Assembly: GCA_002376725.1 (NCBI GenBank)
Contig: DFOM01000036.1
Coordinates: 1 to 52,137, forward strand
Length of the DNA: 52,137 nucleotides
Origin: Cloacimonetes bacterium UBA3541
GTDB taxonomy: Bacteria > Cloacimonadota > Cloacimonadia > Cloacimonadales > Cloacimonadaceae
Direction of reading: 5' to 3'
The notes under the pieces were generated by a model. It was not told where the DNA came from. It was given only the letters and a program-made list of their open reading frames with translations, and did no database searches. Of the stretch, positions 1 to 5,946 are shown in pieces. Within the stretch, counting starts at the first letter, position 1, and each line of letters opens with the position of its first letter. The position numbers were made by a program, and so were the translations under genes.

Positions 1-134
1 CTGTGAGAGGTAAATAATAAAGAAATCTGCGTAATCAGCGTAATCGGCGTGCTACAAAGAATAAGTTGGCTGCCTGATTTAACCATCTCCTCCAGCGTTG
101 TCTTGTCCTTGCCATTCTGCTTTTGCTTGGTCAT
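1..134 (-). CDS. N-terminal part of an unidentified ORF running off the left edge
   Basis: Reading leftward from an ATG at 134-132 the frame is open for 44 codons to the window edge. The ATG has a very good ribosome binding site (AAGGAG, about 6 nt upstream). The first 26 residues (MTKQKQNGKDKTTLEEMVKS then GSQLIL) are charged, like the start of many mutator-type transposases, but that is a guess. After them the frame runs into the GCGTAATCA-type tandem repeat, so the gene may be interrupted there and the remaining residues may be read from non-coding DNA. Function unknown. Confidence 0.3.
   Translation of the reverse strand, partial: MTKQKQNGKDKTTLEEMVKSGSQLILCSTPITLITQISLLFTSH
29..51. repeat. 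9-bp tandem repeat GCGTAATCR
   Basis: GCGTAATCA (29-37) is followed directly by GCGTAATCG (38-46) and a partial GCGTG. It lies in the path of the edge ORF and probably marks where that ORF stops being a real gene. Confidence 0.6.
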
Positions 135-171
135 TTTGATCTCCTTCTCGGTTACCCGACTGTTGATTTAT

Positions 172-189
172 GGGTGCTACTATGCACCC
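172..189. other. Perfect 6-bp hairpin upstream of the edge ORF
   Basis: GGGTGC (172-177), loop TACTAT, GCACCC (184-189). It sits about 38 bp upstream of the minus-strand ATG at 134, in what would be that gene's leader. No U-run follows on either strand, so it is not an obvious terminator; it could be a leader structure or part of a mobile-element end. Confidence 0.4.
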
Positions 190-313
190 CTCGCAAAGGT
201 GGTCAAATCCTTTCCACTTAATGTGATACGATCTGCCTGTATTCGTTCTTGACAATAATAGTAAAGAATCGAAGTTAGTGACTGACTGAATCATGTATGA
301 AGGAAGCTATAAA

Positions 314-1297
314 ATGATCAAGAATGTCGTCCCCATTGCAAGCCCTGTAGTGAACTATCTAACTTATATTCAAGCATATTGCAGCATAAATTGGAAGATT
401 GAAGATAAAGTGCACAAGCATGAATTTTTATCTGATGGAGATCGTAGCTTTATGCAAGCTTGTTCTGTAGATTTGAGTTTCGGTGACGGATCATTTGCTT
501 ACTTAACCGAGCTGTTTTACTTCCTTCCAGCATATTTATTCCGTGAAAATAGCGAAGGCTTTATGGAATATTTTACTTGTTTGGCACAAGGTCATGACGC
601 TCAGACTTTGTCACACCTGTTCGAGCTGTATAGTTATCACATCAGCCGCTTACAAGAGTTCATTCCAAGCTTTCTATCAAATCGAGCGTCTTTGGAACAC
701 GATGATGTGCTCTGTAAAATTAAGCATCTTAGCATTATATACAAATCCAATTTTTTTAGATACATGCAGTTTATCTGGGACACAGACAAAGCTATAATAG
801 AGAGAACTTGTGATTATATAAACGAAATCTTCGCCAACTACGACATTGTAGGCAAGTGGGAAGATCTAACAGGATTTGATTTATTATCAGATCAATATCA
901 GTTGATTATAGTCCCATCTCTGCAGTTCGGGCCTTGTGCAAATTCACTGCATTATGGTGTAAATATCTTCCCTGCCATTACTGAATATTGCACCAAGTAT
1001 TACTTTGACCATTTTATCTCCCATGAAATTGGTACACACATCCTCAAACCCCATACTTTAGATAAAGTCCAGGTATCAGAAGAGAATCATCGCATTTACT
1101 ATATAGCATTCGAGAATCTGGCAAAGCACATCAACATGAAGATTCTATCCAATAAGTACCAGTATGAACTCGGGGAAGACTATTACGAGGATTCGATTTT
1201 TGAAAGTATATACAATAATCTTGATGCATTGGCAAATGATGATATTGGTTCTATGTACTTTACTGCCATAGACCAGTATAAGAAATTGAAGTCATAG
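314..1297 (+). CDS. Hypothetical metallopeptidase-like protein
   Basis: I do not recognise the family. The open frame begins at 293, but the ATG at 314 (MIKNVVPIAS) is preferred because AGGAAG lies 9 nt upstream while 293 has no site; this gives 327 residues. There is no signal peptide or membrane segment, so the protein is probably cytoplasmic. Counting from position 293, residues 240-254 read HFISHEIGTHILKPH. This resembles the zinc helix of gluzincin-type peptidases (HExxH), but the second histidine is shifted by one (HEIGTH), and a downstream glutamate at about residue 274 could be a third ligand. A strong terminator follows at 1311, so the gene looks monocistronic. Its accessory setting and lack of core neighbours suggest a strain-variable gene. 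Peptidase activity is inference only. Confidence 0.6.
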   Translation: MIKNVVPIASPVVNYLTYIQAYCSINWKIEDKVHKHEFLSDGDRSFMQACSVDLSFGDGSFAYLTELFYFLPAYLFRENSEGFMEYFTCLAQGHDAQTLSHLFELYSYHISRLQEFIPSFLSNRASLEHDDVLCKIKHLSIIYKSNFFRYMQFIWDTDKAIIERTCDYINEIFANYDIVGKWEDLTGFDLLSDQYQLIIVPSLQFGPCANSLHYGVNIFPAITEYCTKYYFDHFISHEIGTHILKPHTLDKVQVSEENHRIYYIAFENLAKHINMKILSNKYQYELGEDYYEDSIFESIYNNLDALANDDIGSMYFTAIDQYKKLKS

Positions 1298-1310
1298 AAT
1301 GATCTTCGAT

Positions 1311-1347
1311 ACGTGGGAATACCGACCGGTGTTTCCCACGTTTTTTC
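1311..1347 (+). terminator. Rho-independent terminator of the 314-1297 gene
   Basis: ACGTGGGAA (1311-1319) pairs with TTCCCACGT (1333-1341), with a second small ACC/GGT stem inside the loop, followed by a T-run at 1341-1346. It begins 14 bp after the stop codon. Confidence 0.85.
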
Positions 1348-1390
1348 TATACCCGGATTCTAATCAATTCAATGATGGATAACTGTAGCG

Positions 1391-1760
1391 TCAGTGATCG
1401 ATGTGCAAAAACGGTGATCAGATTTGCAGAAACGGTGATCAGAATTAGCTCCAAAAATGCCATTTGCAGTTTTCAGTGATCAAACACAAGCATTATAAAA
1501 CCCTCACTGAATACTTCAAAATACTTCTAAAGCATCTTTATTTTCTCTAGCATATCTCAGCTTTACGGGTTCTAAATCACAGGTATTTTCGTATGGTATT
1601 AGCTGCATCTACATCTTCAGGGATCAGATTTGAAGAAATTTGATGTTATTAGAAGAAATAGTGATGAAAAATAATACCTCTGAATAGCCCAGGCAGGACA
1701 CGATTTCTCCGTTTTGAAGTTATCAGTGATGAAAATTGCAGTTTTCAGTGAGGGTTTATA
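1391..1760. repeat. Three clusters of a degenerate 20-21 bp repeat, non-coding
   Basis: This gene-free stretch contains a repeated core of TGATC/TGATG followed nine bases later by TTGCAG or TTGAAG. Cluster A has TGATC at 1395, 1415, 1436 and 1477 (steps of 20, 21 and 41). Cluster B has (G)GATC at 1621, then TGATG at 1641 and 1662 (steps of about 20 and 21). Cluster C has TGATG at 1727 and TGAGG at 1749. The 16-mer TTGCAGTTTTCAGTGA occurs exactly at 1464-1479 and 1736-1751. The step equals two helical turns, as expected for a protein binding one DNA face repeatedly. Possible readings are transposase-binding ends of an IS21-type element, plasmid-like iterons, or a decayed integrated replicon. 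No ORF lies between 1298 and 1898. Confidence 0.7.
1498..1757. mobile_element. 260-bp MITE-like element with 13-bp terminal inverted repeats
   Basis: AAACCCTCACTGA (1498-1510) is the exact reverse complement of TCAGTGAGGGTTT (1745-1757). The element has no coding capacity, contains repeat clusters B and C, and its tips carry the same CAGTGA core as the repeats. Flanking target duplications are not obvious. It may be an internally deleted transposon relic. Confidence 0.45.
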
Positions 1761-1811
1761 TCTATCGCCTATTAGATAATCTAAAATTACCTTGAATCAA
1801 ACTTATTTAAT

Positions 1812-1842
1812 AAAAAAAACAGGCGGTGTTTAGTCCGCCTGT
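1812..1842 (-). terminator. Terminator of the minus-strand small-protein cluster
   Basis: ACAGGCGG (1819-1826) pairs with CCGCCTGT (1835-1842). Read on the minus strand, the hairpin is followed by eight or more T residues (plus-strand A-run 1812-1819). It lies 57 bp beyond the stop of the 1899-2477 gene. Confidence 0.85.
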
Positions 1843-1898
1843 TATATGTTCCGAAAAGTAATGTTCTATATGGTTTTGTTTACGAGCTTGAATTGAGT

Positions 1899-2477
1899 TC
1901 AGTTATATCCATTGTTTACTTGTTCAGAAATCCATTTGAAGGTTTTTCCGGTCTTCATATGTTTATCAATATAACTTGCTATTTCCGGATATTCATCATT
2001 TGCCTGTTTCAAGATGCGTCTGTAAGATATATACAAACGTTGATATTCTTTATCTTTGATATTGGGAAAGCATTTTATTCTACTATTAATTGTAGTTTCT
2101 TTGAGATAATATAATATAGCGTCAATTTCTTTCTGCTTTGCTTTCGCTTCTTCCTCAAATCCAAGTTCTAAATCAGCTGCAAGACCTTCTTTTAATTTTT
2201 TGATTCTTTCCAGACATTCTGCTTGAGTTTTTTTATCAATCATCTCAAATGTTCTACCAATGCCCTGATTAATTGGATATTTGGTACGGCATTTGGTATT
2301 TTGATGAGGTAGATGAGATGATATTTCCAGAATACCCAATTCCTTATCTGGATGTTTCATTACATACAATATGAGCTGAGCTCCTACATATTCAATCTTA
2401 GAATTCAACCAGCTAATAATGAATTCTGAGATGTCACTGTGGGAAACAGTTGAGTTTCTTTTAGATTTGTTACTCAT
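1899..2477 (-). CDS. Stand-alone copy of a domain found at the C-terminus of large signalling ATPases
   Basis: 192 residues, preceded by AAGGAGG about 6 nt before the ATG. Residues 30-50 (YVGAQLILYVMKHPDKELGI) match the 'LRYLAYLLRHPGREFHVLDL' winged-helix-like pattern. The rest (FEMIDKKTQ, an Arg/Lys/Glu-rich coiled coil at about 83-120, then YPEIASYIDKHMKTGKTFKW) follows the pattern 'vLD..ar..Y..RL.eL...l.eA...' and 'P.LG.HL...v.TG..C.Y'. I know this arrangement from the tail of very large AAA-ATPase or cyclase-type regulators, mostly in Actinobacteria. Here it stands alone with no ATPase or sensor part. The coiled coil suggests a dimer. Two small ORFs precede it and a terminator follows. 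The exact role is unknown; DNA binding or signalling is inferred. Confidence 0.7.
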   Translation of the reverse strand: MSNKSKRNSTVSHSDISEFIISWLNSKIEYVGAQLILYVMKHPDKELGILEISSHLPHQNTKCRTKYPINQGIGRTFEMIDKKTQAECLERIKKLKEGLAADLELGFEEEAKAKQKEIDAILYYLKETTINSRIKCFPNIKDKEYQRLYISYRRILKQANDEYPEIASYIDKHMKTGKTFKWISEQVNNGYN

Positions 2478-2510
2478 TTGATTCCTCCTTATTGAATTTT
2501 TTTTGTGTTT

Positions 2511-2687
2511 TCATAATAAAACCTCCAATATTGTTTTAATATGATTAATAGGATTTGATTTCCCGCTTGAAGTCATAATGCATTGGACTTCAGCAGACAA
2601 ACTCATTGCCCTAGCGGAAAAGGTTTTGCGACAATTGGTTAGAACATTACTTTCGGAACGGATAGATATAATAGTTGCAAGGAACAT
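2511..2687 (-). CDS. Small 58-residue protein of unknown function
   Basis: The frame opens at 2702, but the ATG at 2687 (MFLATIISIR) has GGAGG about 9 nt upstream, which is the better start. The ORF ends 33 bp before the start of the 192-residue gene, with only an AT-rich spacer and a new ribosome binding site between them, so they are probably co-transcribed. No signal peptide or membrane helix is evident. The pattern NVLT...R..SL...IM is shared loosely with the 47-residue ORF upstream, hinting at diverged duplicates. A distant likeness to the HPr phosphocarrier (ARxxSL) was considered but is too weak to use. Coding status rests mainly on the ribosome binding site and the context. Confidence 0.45.
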   Translation of the reverse strand: MFLATIISIRSESNVLTNCRKTFSARAMSLSAEVQCIMTSSGKSNPINHIKTILEVLL

Positions 2688-2731
2688 AGTATTTGCCTCC
2701 ATATCTAGTTTTTGTTTTAAATACGATTTTA

Positions 2732-2875
2732 TTAGCAGGATTTTTTTAATGCTAATAAATACAGACCAGAGGTGTAAAACAGATGTAGTTTAGCACCTTG
2801 CATAATTGCACTTTTAATTGCTAATGATTGAAATCTGTGGGAAACAAATGAGTTAAGCGTTAAGACATTTTTCAT
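2732..2875 (-). CDS. Small 47-residue protein of unknown function
   Basis: ATG at 2875-2873 is preceded by AAGGAG with 8 nt spacing. The protein begins MKNVLTLNSF and ends LLALKKSC. The stop at 2732-2734 is 45 bp before the start of the next small ORF (2687). Both small ORFs carry strong ribosome binding sites and share a loose NVLT...R..SL...IM pattern. The order 47 residues, 58 residues, 192 residues suggests a three-gene unit. No known family recognised; expression is inferred, not shown. Confidence 0.4.
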   Translation of the reverse strand: MKNVLTLNSFVSHRFQSLAIKSAIMQGAKLHLFYTSGLYLLALKKSC

Positions 2876-2901
2876 AGATAATCTCCTTTACATCAATAAA
2901 G

Positions 2902-2936
2902 CTGGAGGAATAACTTCCAGAGGATTTAGTTCCTCT
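2902..2936 (-). promoter_or_regulatory. Two adjacent hairpins in the leader of the small-protein cluster
   Basis: CTGGAG (2902-2907) can pair with CTTCCAG (2914-2920, one bulge), or AGAGGA (2919-2924) with TCCTCT (2931-2936). The two stems share two bases at 2919-2920 and could be alternatives. They lie 27-61 nt upstream of the ATG at 2875. A 45-codon frame (2990-2853) also crosses this region and may be a leader ORF or chance. Confidence 0.3.
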
Positions 2937-3019
2937 CAAGTACTCCATCCTCTTGTCTAATGATGCTGTGTTTAATATTATAAAATTCATATTTAAACTC
3001 TTCTGATTATATTTTGGTT

Positions 3020-3048
3020 AATAAAAAAATAACCACTATATTTGTCAA
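3020..3048 (-). promoter_or_regulatory. Candidate promoter of the minus-strand small-protein cluster
   Basis: On the minus strand TTGACA (3048-3043) is followed after 17 nt by TTTATT (3025-3020). A small palindrome GGTTA...TAACC lies at 3017-3034 and overlaps the -10. The predicted leader to the first small ORF is about 140 nt. Confidence 0.4.
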
Positions 3049-3396
3049 GTAAAATGTTTGATTTTTTATAGACCTATTTTATTGTTATTTTTTATTTGAT
3101 CTACTAAGCAGTTGATATCCTTTGTTATTATACTCTGCAGAAGCTTCAAGAATATTAAGCATTATAATAAAATCTATGTTTTTTGTTGATTGAAAATCCT
3201 GATTGTTTTAGTAGACGGGAAACTTTCATTCACCAGCCTTTATTGAAGAATAATTGAATTTTGTTAAAGTGGCAAAACAGTGAGAAAATAATAATTGAAT
3301 TTCTTCCCTATTGCCATTATATTATCTTTAGACCTAACCAAAAAGGATAAAGATTAGATATAAGAAAAAGATTTGTGGGTTAGATTAAGAAAAATC
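3049..3396. other. AT-rich intergenic region, no gene seen
   Basis: About 350 bp between the divergent small-protein cluster and rpsP. I see no ORF with a ribosome binding site. AATAATTGAATTT occurs twice (about 3248 and 3287), a short direct repeat 39 bp apart. The plus/minus inverted pair CTAACC and GGTTAG (about 3336 and 3379) lies just ahead of the rpsP promoter. It marks the border between accessory and core DNA. Confidence 0.4.
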
Positions 3397-3425
3397 TTGA
3401 CGAAAAATAGATAATAAAAAATAAA
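3397..3425 (+). promoter_or_regulatory. Candidate promoter of the rpsP operon
   Basis: TTGACG (3397-3402), 17-nt spacer, AATAAA (3420-3425). It is about 30 nt ahead of the rpsP start. The -10 matches consensus at four of six positions. Confidence 0.4.
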
Positions 3426-3454
3426 GCATTGATAAAATGAATTAAGGAGAAATA

Positions 3455-3778
3455 ATGGTCAAGCTGAGATTGAGGCGGATGGGTGCCATTGACCAGCCCT
3501 TTTACCGTATAGTAGCTATAGATTCTCGTGTAAGTAGAGACGGGAAATATATAGAAAGTATAGGGTGGTATGATCCGAAGCCAACACCCGCAAGAATTGA
3601 GATTGATAAAGACCGTGCACTGTATTGGCTTAGCGTTGGAGCTCAACCTTCGGATACGGTTAGGTCGCTTTTACGCAAAGCAGGAATTTTGCAGATGCGG
3701 CATATGCAAAAAGTACAAGAACAAGCTGCTGCAAAAAGAAGTAAAGAAGAAGAGGTGAAAAATGAAGGAATTGATTGA
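3455..3778 (+). CDS. rpsP: 30S ribosomal protein bS16
   Basis: 107 residues. The N-terminus (MVKLRLRRMG, then QPFYRIVAIDSR and IGWYDP) is the hallmark of bS16, which binds 16S rRNA and is needed for 30S assembly. The usual core is about 80 residues; the extra tail from about residue 85 is Lys/Glu-rich and helical. AGGAG lies about 6 nt before the ATG. It heads the classical rpsP-khpA-rimM-trmD-rplS order and overlaps the next gene by 17 nt, implying coupled translation. Confidence 0.97.
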   Translation: MVKLRLRRMGAIDQPFYRIVAIDSRVSRDGKYIESIGWYDPKPTPARIEIDKDRALYWLSVGAQPSDTVRSLLRKAGILQMRHMQKVQEQAAAKRSKEEEVKNEGID

Positions 3779-3992
3779 ATTCATCGTGAAAGCGTTAGTT
3801 GACGATCCAAGTAGTGTCAGTGTAAAAGAGATTCAAGGTGATAAGATTACTCTTTATGAACTACGCGTTGGAAAAGATGACATTGGAAAAGTAATCGGCA
3901 AAAGAGGACGCACGGCAAGCTCAATCCGCACAATAATTAATGCGGTGAGCACCAAACAAGGAAAGAGAGCCGAATTAGAAATTATTGAGTAA
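3762..3992 (+). CDS. khpA: KH-domain RNA-binding protein KhpA (YlqC family)
   Basis: 76 residues, the normal size for this family. It is a single type II KH domain with the GxxG loop GKRG inside VIGKRGRTASSIRTII (about residues 44-59). KhpA binds RNA and, in Gram-positives, partners KhpB; here it sits, as usual, between rpsP and rimM. The start lies inside rpsP, with an AAGAGGTG site 5-7 nt upstream. The stop TAA is followed immediately by the rimM ATG. Confidence 0.93.
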   Translation: MKELIEFIVKALVDDPSSVSVKEIQGDKITLYELRVGKDDIGKVIGKRGRTASSIRTIINAVSTKQGKRAELEIIE

Positions 3993-4496
3993 ATGCAGTT
4001 TTCCGATTTAGTCGGAATCGGCAAATTAGGCGGAAAAGAGGCGGACGGATTTTACTCCGTACTGGTAAAATCTGATTACCGCCCTATTCTGCTAACTATT
4101 AGAGATGTGTATTTGATCTTTAACAGTGATAGAGTGTTTTTCGTAACTATTAGTGAAAGAGAAGAATCCGGTCGTAAACTGAGGATCAAGTTTGCCGAAG
4201 ATGGGATAGATGAAGAACGCAGGAAACATCGTGAAGCTATAATAGCCATACCTCGTCAGGAAAATAAAGAATCATTCCCGGAATCAGTTCTAGGTTATAC
4301 AGCTTCTTTTGAAGGAAATATGGTGGGTAAGATTACAGGATATTTCCATAATAACGCTCAATATGTACTGGAAATAACTGATAACCAGAATGAGGAAATC
4401 TTGATTCCTTGGGTAGAACATTTTATTGGCGAGATTGATAGCAATAAAGAAGAACTGATATTGCTTAATATGAATGAACTGCTGGATGTTAAATGA
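3993..4496 (+). CDS. rimM: 16S rRNA processing factor RimM
   Basis: 167 residues, normal length. The N-terminal RimM barrel starts VGIGKLGGKEADGFYSVLV and the C-terminal PRC-barrel has VLEITDNQNEEILIPWVEHF. RimM binds bS19 and the 30S head during late maturation. It starts at the base after the khpA stop and ends with an ATGA overlap with trmD. The N-terminal motif normally reads 'G.I...hGlrGev'; the 'GKLGGKEADG' version is somewhat divergent. Confidence 0.9.
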   Translation: MQFSDLVGIGKLGGKEADGFYSVLVKSDYRPILLTIRDVYLIFNSDRVFFVTISEREESGRKLRIKFAEDGIDEERRKHREAIIAIPRQENKESFPESVLGYTASFEGNMVGKITGYFHNNAQYVLEITDNQNEEILIPWVEHFIGEIDSNKEELILLNMNELLDVK

Positions 4497-5176
4497 AGAT
4501 TGATGTTTTAAGCTTGTTTCCCGACTGTTTTAGGGGCTTTTTAGCCAGCAGTATGGTAGCTCGTGCATTAAATCTTGGCATTTTGAAAGTAAATTTCACA
4601 GATTATCGCCTTTATAGCCAGAATAAGCATAGACGAGTTGATGACTATCCCTATGGAGGTTTTCCGGGGATGGTAATTCAGGCAGAACCGATATACAGAG
4701 CCATAGCAAACTTAGTGGAACAATCCTATGCTCCAGTAATATATTTTACTCCTCAAGGAAGGAGATTGAACCAATCTATTCTTCAATACTATGCCTCCTT
4801 ACCACGAGTAATATTGTTATGTGGTCATTATAAAGAGATAGACCAACGGGTACGGGATTTGGCAGTTAGCGATGAAATCTCATTAGGCGATTATGTTCTT
4901 TCAGGTGGAGAGATTCCTGCAATGGCATTTATTGATGGTATAGCAAGACTTTTGCCTGGTGTTTTAAGTGATATTAATTCTGCCGATTCAGATTCCTTTA
5001 GTCAGGAAGAAGGCACACTAGGATTTCCCTGTTACACTCGTCCTGAAATATGGATGGAGCTAAGCGTTCCAGAAGAGCTTCTTTCCGGAAATCATAAAAA
5101 GATTGCTGAATGGGCAAAAAATCAATCACATCGTTTTACCCAGATAAGAAGACCGGAGTTAAAACCAAACAAATAG
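4493..5176 (+). CDS. trmD: tRNA (guanine-N1)-methyltransferase TrmD
   Basis: Makes m1G37 in tRNAs reading CNN and some other codons, using S-adenosylmethionine, which prevents +1 frameshifting. 227 residues, at the short end of the family. Clear trefoil-knot motifs are DDYPYGGFPGMV, CGHYKEIDQR, EISLGDYVLSGGE and DSF...YTRPE, with the typical LLSGNHKKIAEW tail. It overlaps rimM by 4 nt. The C-terminal helical region is shorter than in E. coli (about 255 residues). Confidence 0.96.
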   Translation: MKIDVLSLFPDCFRGFLASSMVARALNLGILKVNFTDYRLYSQNKHRRVDDYPYGGFPGMVIQAEPIYRAIANLVEQSYAPVIYFTPQGRRLNQSILQYYASLPRVILLCGHYKEIDQRVRDLAVSDEISLGDYVLSGGEIPAMAFIDGIARLLPGVLSDINSADSDSFSQEEGTLGFPCYTRPEIWMELSVPEELLSGNHKKIAEWAKNQSHRFTQIRRPELKPNK

Positions 5177-5359
5177 GTTAACCAAATTCATATTGCAAGC
5201 GGAATAAGAGAATGAAGCCAGAATTGCATTGGAAAACCTATTTTAACAATTGAAATAACGCAGGAAGTGATGCTTCCACAAGTATAAGTTGTAGCCAGTA
5301 ATATATAACCAATATCAACTAAATCAACTATCAAATTTAATCACCAGTCTAATAAAAAA

Positions 5360-5385
5360 CTTTGTACGGATATAATATTACAAAG
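5360..5385. promoter_or_regulatory. Inverted repeat framing a -10 box upstream of rplS
   Basis: CTTTGTA (5360-5366) and TACAAAG (5379-5385) are perfect 7-bp inverted arms around TATAAT (5371-5376). No good -35 is visible. The geometry fits an operator overlapping a promoter. Confidence 0.4.
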
Positions 5386-5450
5386 TTATATTTTGTTTTC
5401 GCTATGATCGCATAAAATAAACGGATAAACGGAACTGAAAGGTGAATTTG

Positions 5451-5481
5451 ACGAAAGGATTATCCCTGGCTACGAAAGGAT
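5451..5481 (+). repeat. Direct repeat ACGAAAGGAT in the rplS leader
   Basis: Two exact 10-bp copies (5451-5460 and 5472-5481), 21 bp apart, ending about 22 nt before the rplS ribosome binding site. It could be an RNA element for autogenous control by L19; no known motif was recognised. Confidence 0.35.
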
Positions 5482-5515
5482 AGCGTTTCTTCCGAGAATA
5501 TATATGGGAGGAACC

Positions 5516-5869
5516 ATGGACATTCTGCAAGCGATTGGCAGAGACCAAATCAGGACAGACCTTCCCGATTTTCGCCCCGGGGATACAGTGAAGGTCTATT
5601 ATAAAATTAAAGAAGGGGGCAAAGAACGAATCCAGGTTTTTCAAGGTATAGTAATTCAGAAACGTGGGTCCGGTATCTCCAAAACCTTTACCGTACGTAA
5701 AGTATCCAATGGAGTTGGAGTTGAACGCACTTTCCCGATGCATTCGCCAAATATAGATAAGTTGGAAATAGTCCGTTATGGACAGGTTCGTCGAGCAAAA
5801 CTTTTCTATCTGCGCCATGCCAAAGGTAAGGCGGCAAGGATAAAAGAACGAAGAAGATTCACTACTTAG
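5516..5869 (+). CDS. rplS: 50S ribosomal protein bL19
   Basis: 117 residues from the ATG at 5516 (MDILQAIGRDQIRTDLPDFR). The upstream in-frame ATG at 5504 is part of the GGGAGG ribosome binding site and is not used. Typical bL19 signatures are FRPGDTVKVYYKI, GIVIQKRGSG, FTVRKVSNGVGVERTFP and the basic C-terminus LFYLRHAKGKAARIKE. It sits at the 30S-50S interface. It ends the rpsP cluster, followed by a terminator at 5889. Confidence 0.97.
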   Translation: MDILQAIGRDQIRTDLPDFRPGDTVKVYYKIKEGGKERIQVFQGIVIQKRGSGISKTFTVRKVSNGVGVERTFPMHSPNIDKLEIVRYGQVRRAKLFYLRHAKGKAARIKERRRFTT

Positions 5870-5888
5870 TTATGAAAAACTTAAAGTT

Positions 5889-5933
5889 AGAGCCCCACAC
5901 TCCTGATATTGAGTACGGGGCTCTCATTTTATG
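5889..5933 (+). terminator. Terminator after rplS
   Basis: AGAGCCCC (5889-5896) pairs with GGGGCTCT (5917-5924), with an inner ACTC/GAGT stem, followed by CATTTTAT. The stem is strong, the T-tract modest. Confidence 0.75.
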
Positions 5934-5946
5934 AAGTAAATATTAT

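Larger units (their letters stand above)
5177..5515 (+). other. Long trmD-rplS spacer / rplS leader
   Basis: About 340 bp without a gene, unusual because these two genes are normally close together. It holds a TATAAT box framed by an inverted repeat (5360-5385), a possible second weak promoter near 5394-5420, and a 10-bp direct repeat just ahead of the rplS ribosome binding site. The layout suggests rplS is transcribed separately here and may have its own leader control. Confidence 0.45.

Noticed and set aside
79..294. 71-codon minus-strand ORF at the left edge
   Set aside because: No ribosome binding site. The better-supported frame on the same strand starts at 134 in another frame with AAGGAG; both cannot be real.
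1391..1760. CRISPR array
   Set aside because: The repeats are degenerate, only 20-21 bp apart with no unique spacers of constant length, and no cas genes are present.
2578..2793. 71-codon plus-strand ORF opposite the 58-residue ORF
   Set aside because: No ribosome binding site, while the opposite strand has a chain of ORFs with good sites.
2511..2875. HPr phosphocarrier split into two ORFs by a frameshift
   Set aside because: Both ORFs show only a faint ARxxSL-like likeness, neither has the HPr active-site histidine context, and each has its own ribosome binding site.
5402..5818. 138-codon minus-strand ORF opposite rplS
   Set aside because: Fully antisense to the well-supported rplS gene and its leader, with no ribosome binding site; a shadow frame.
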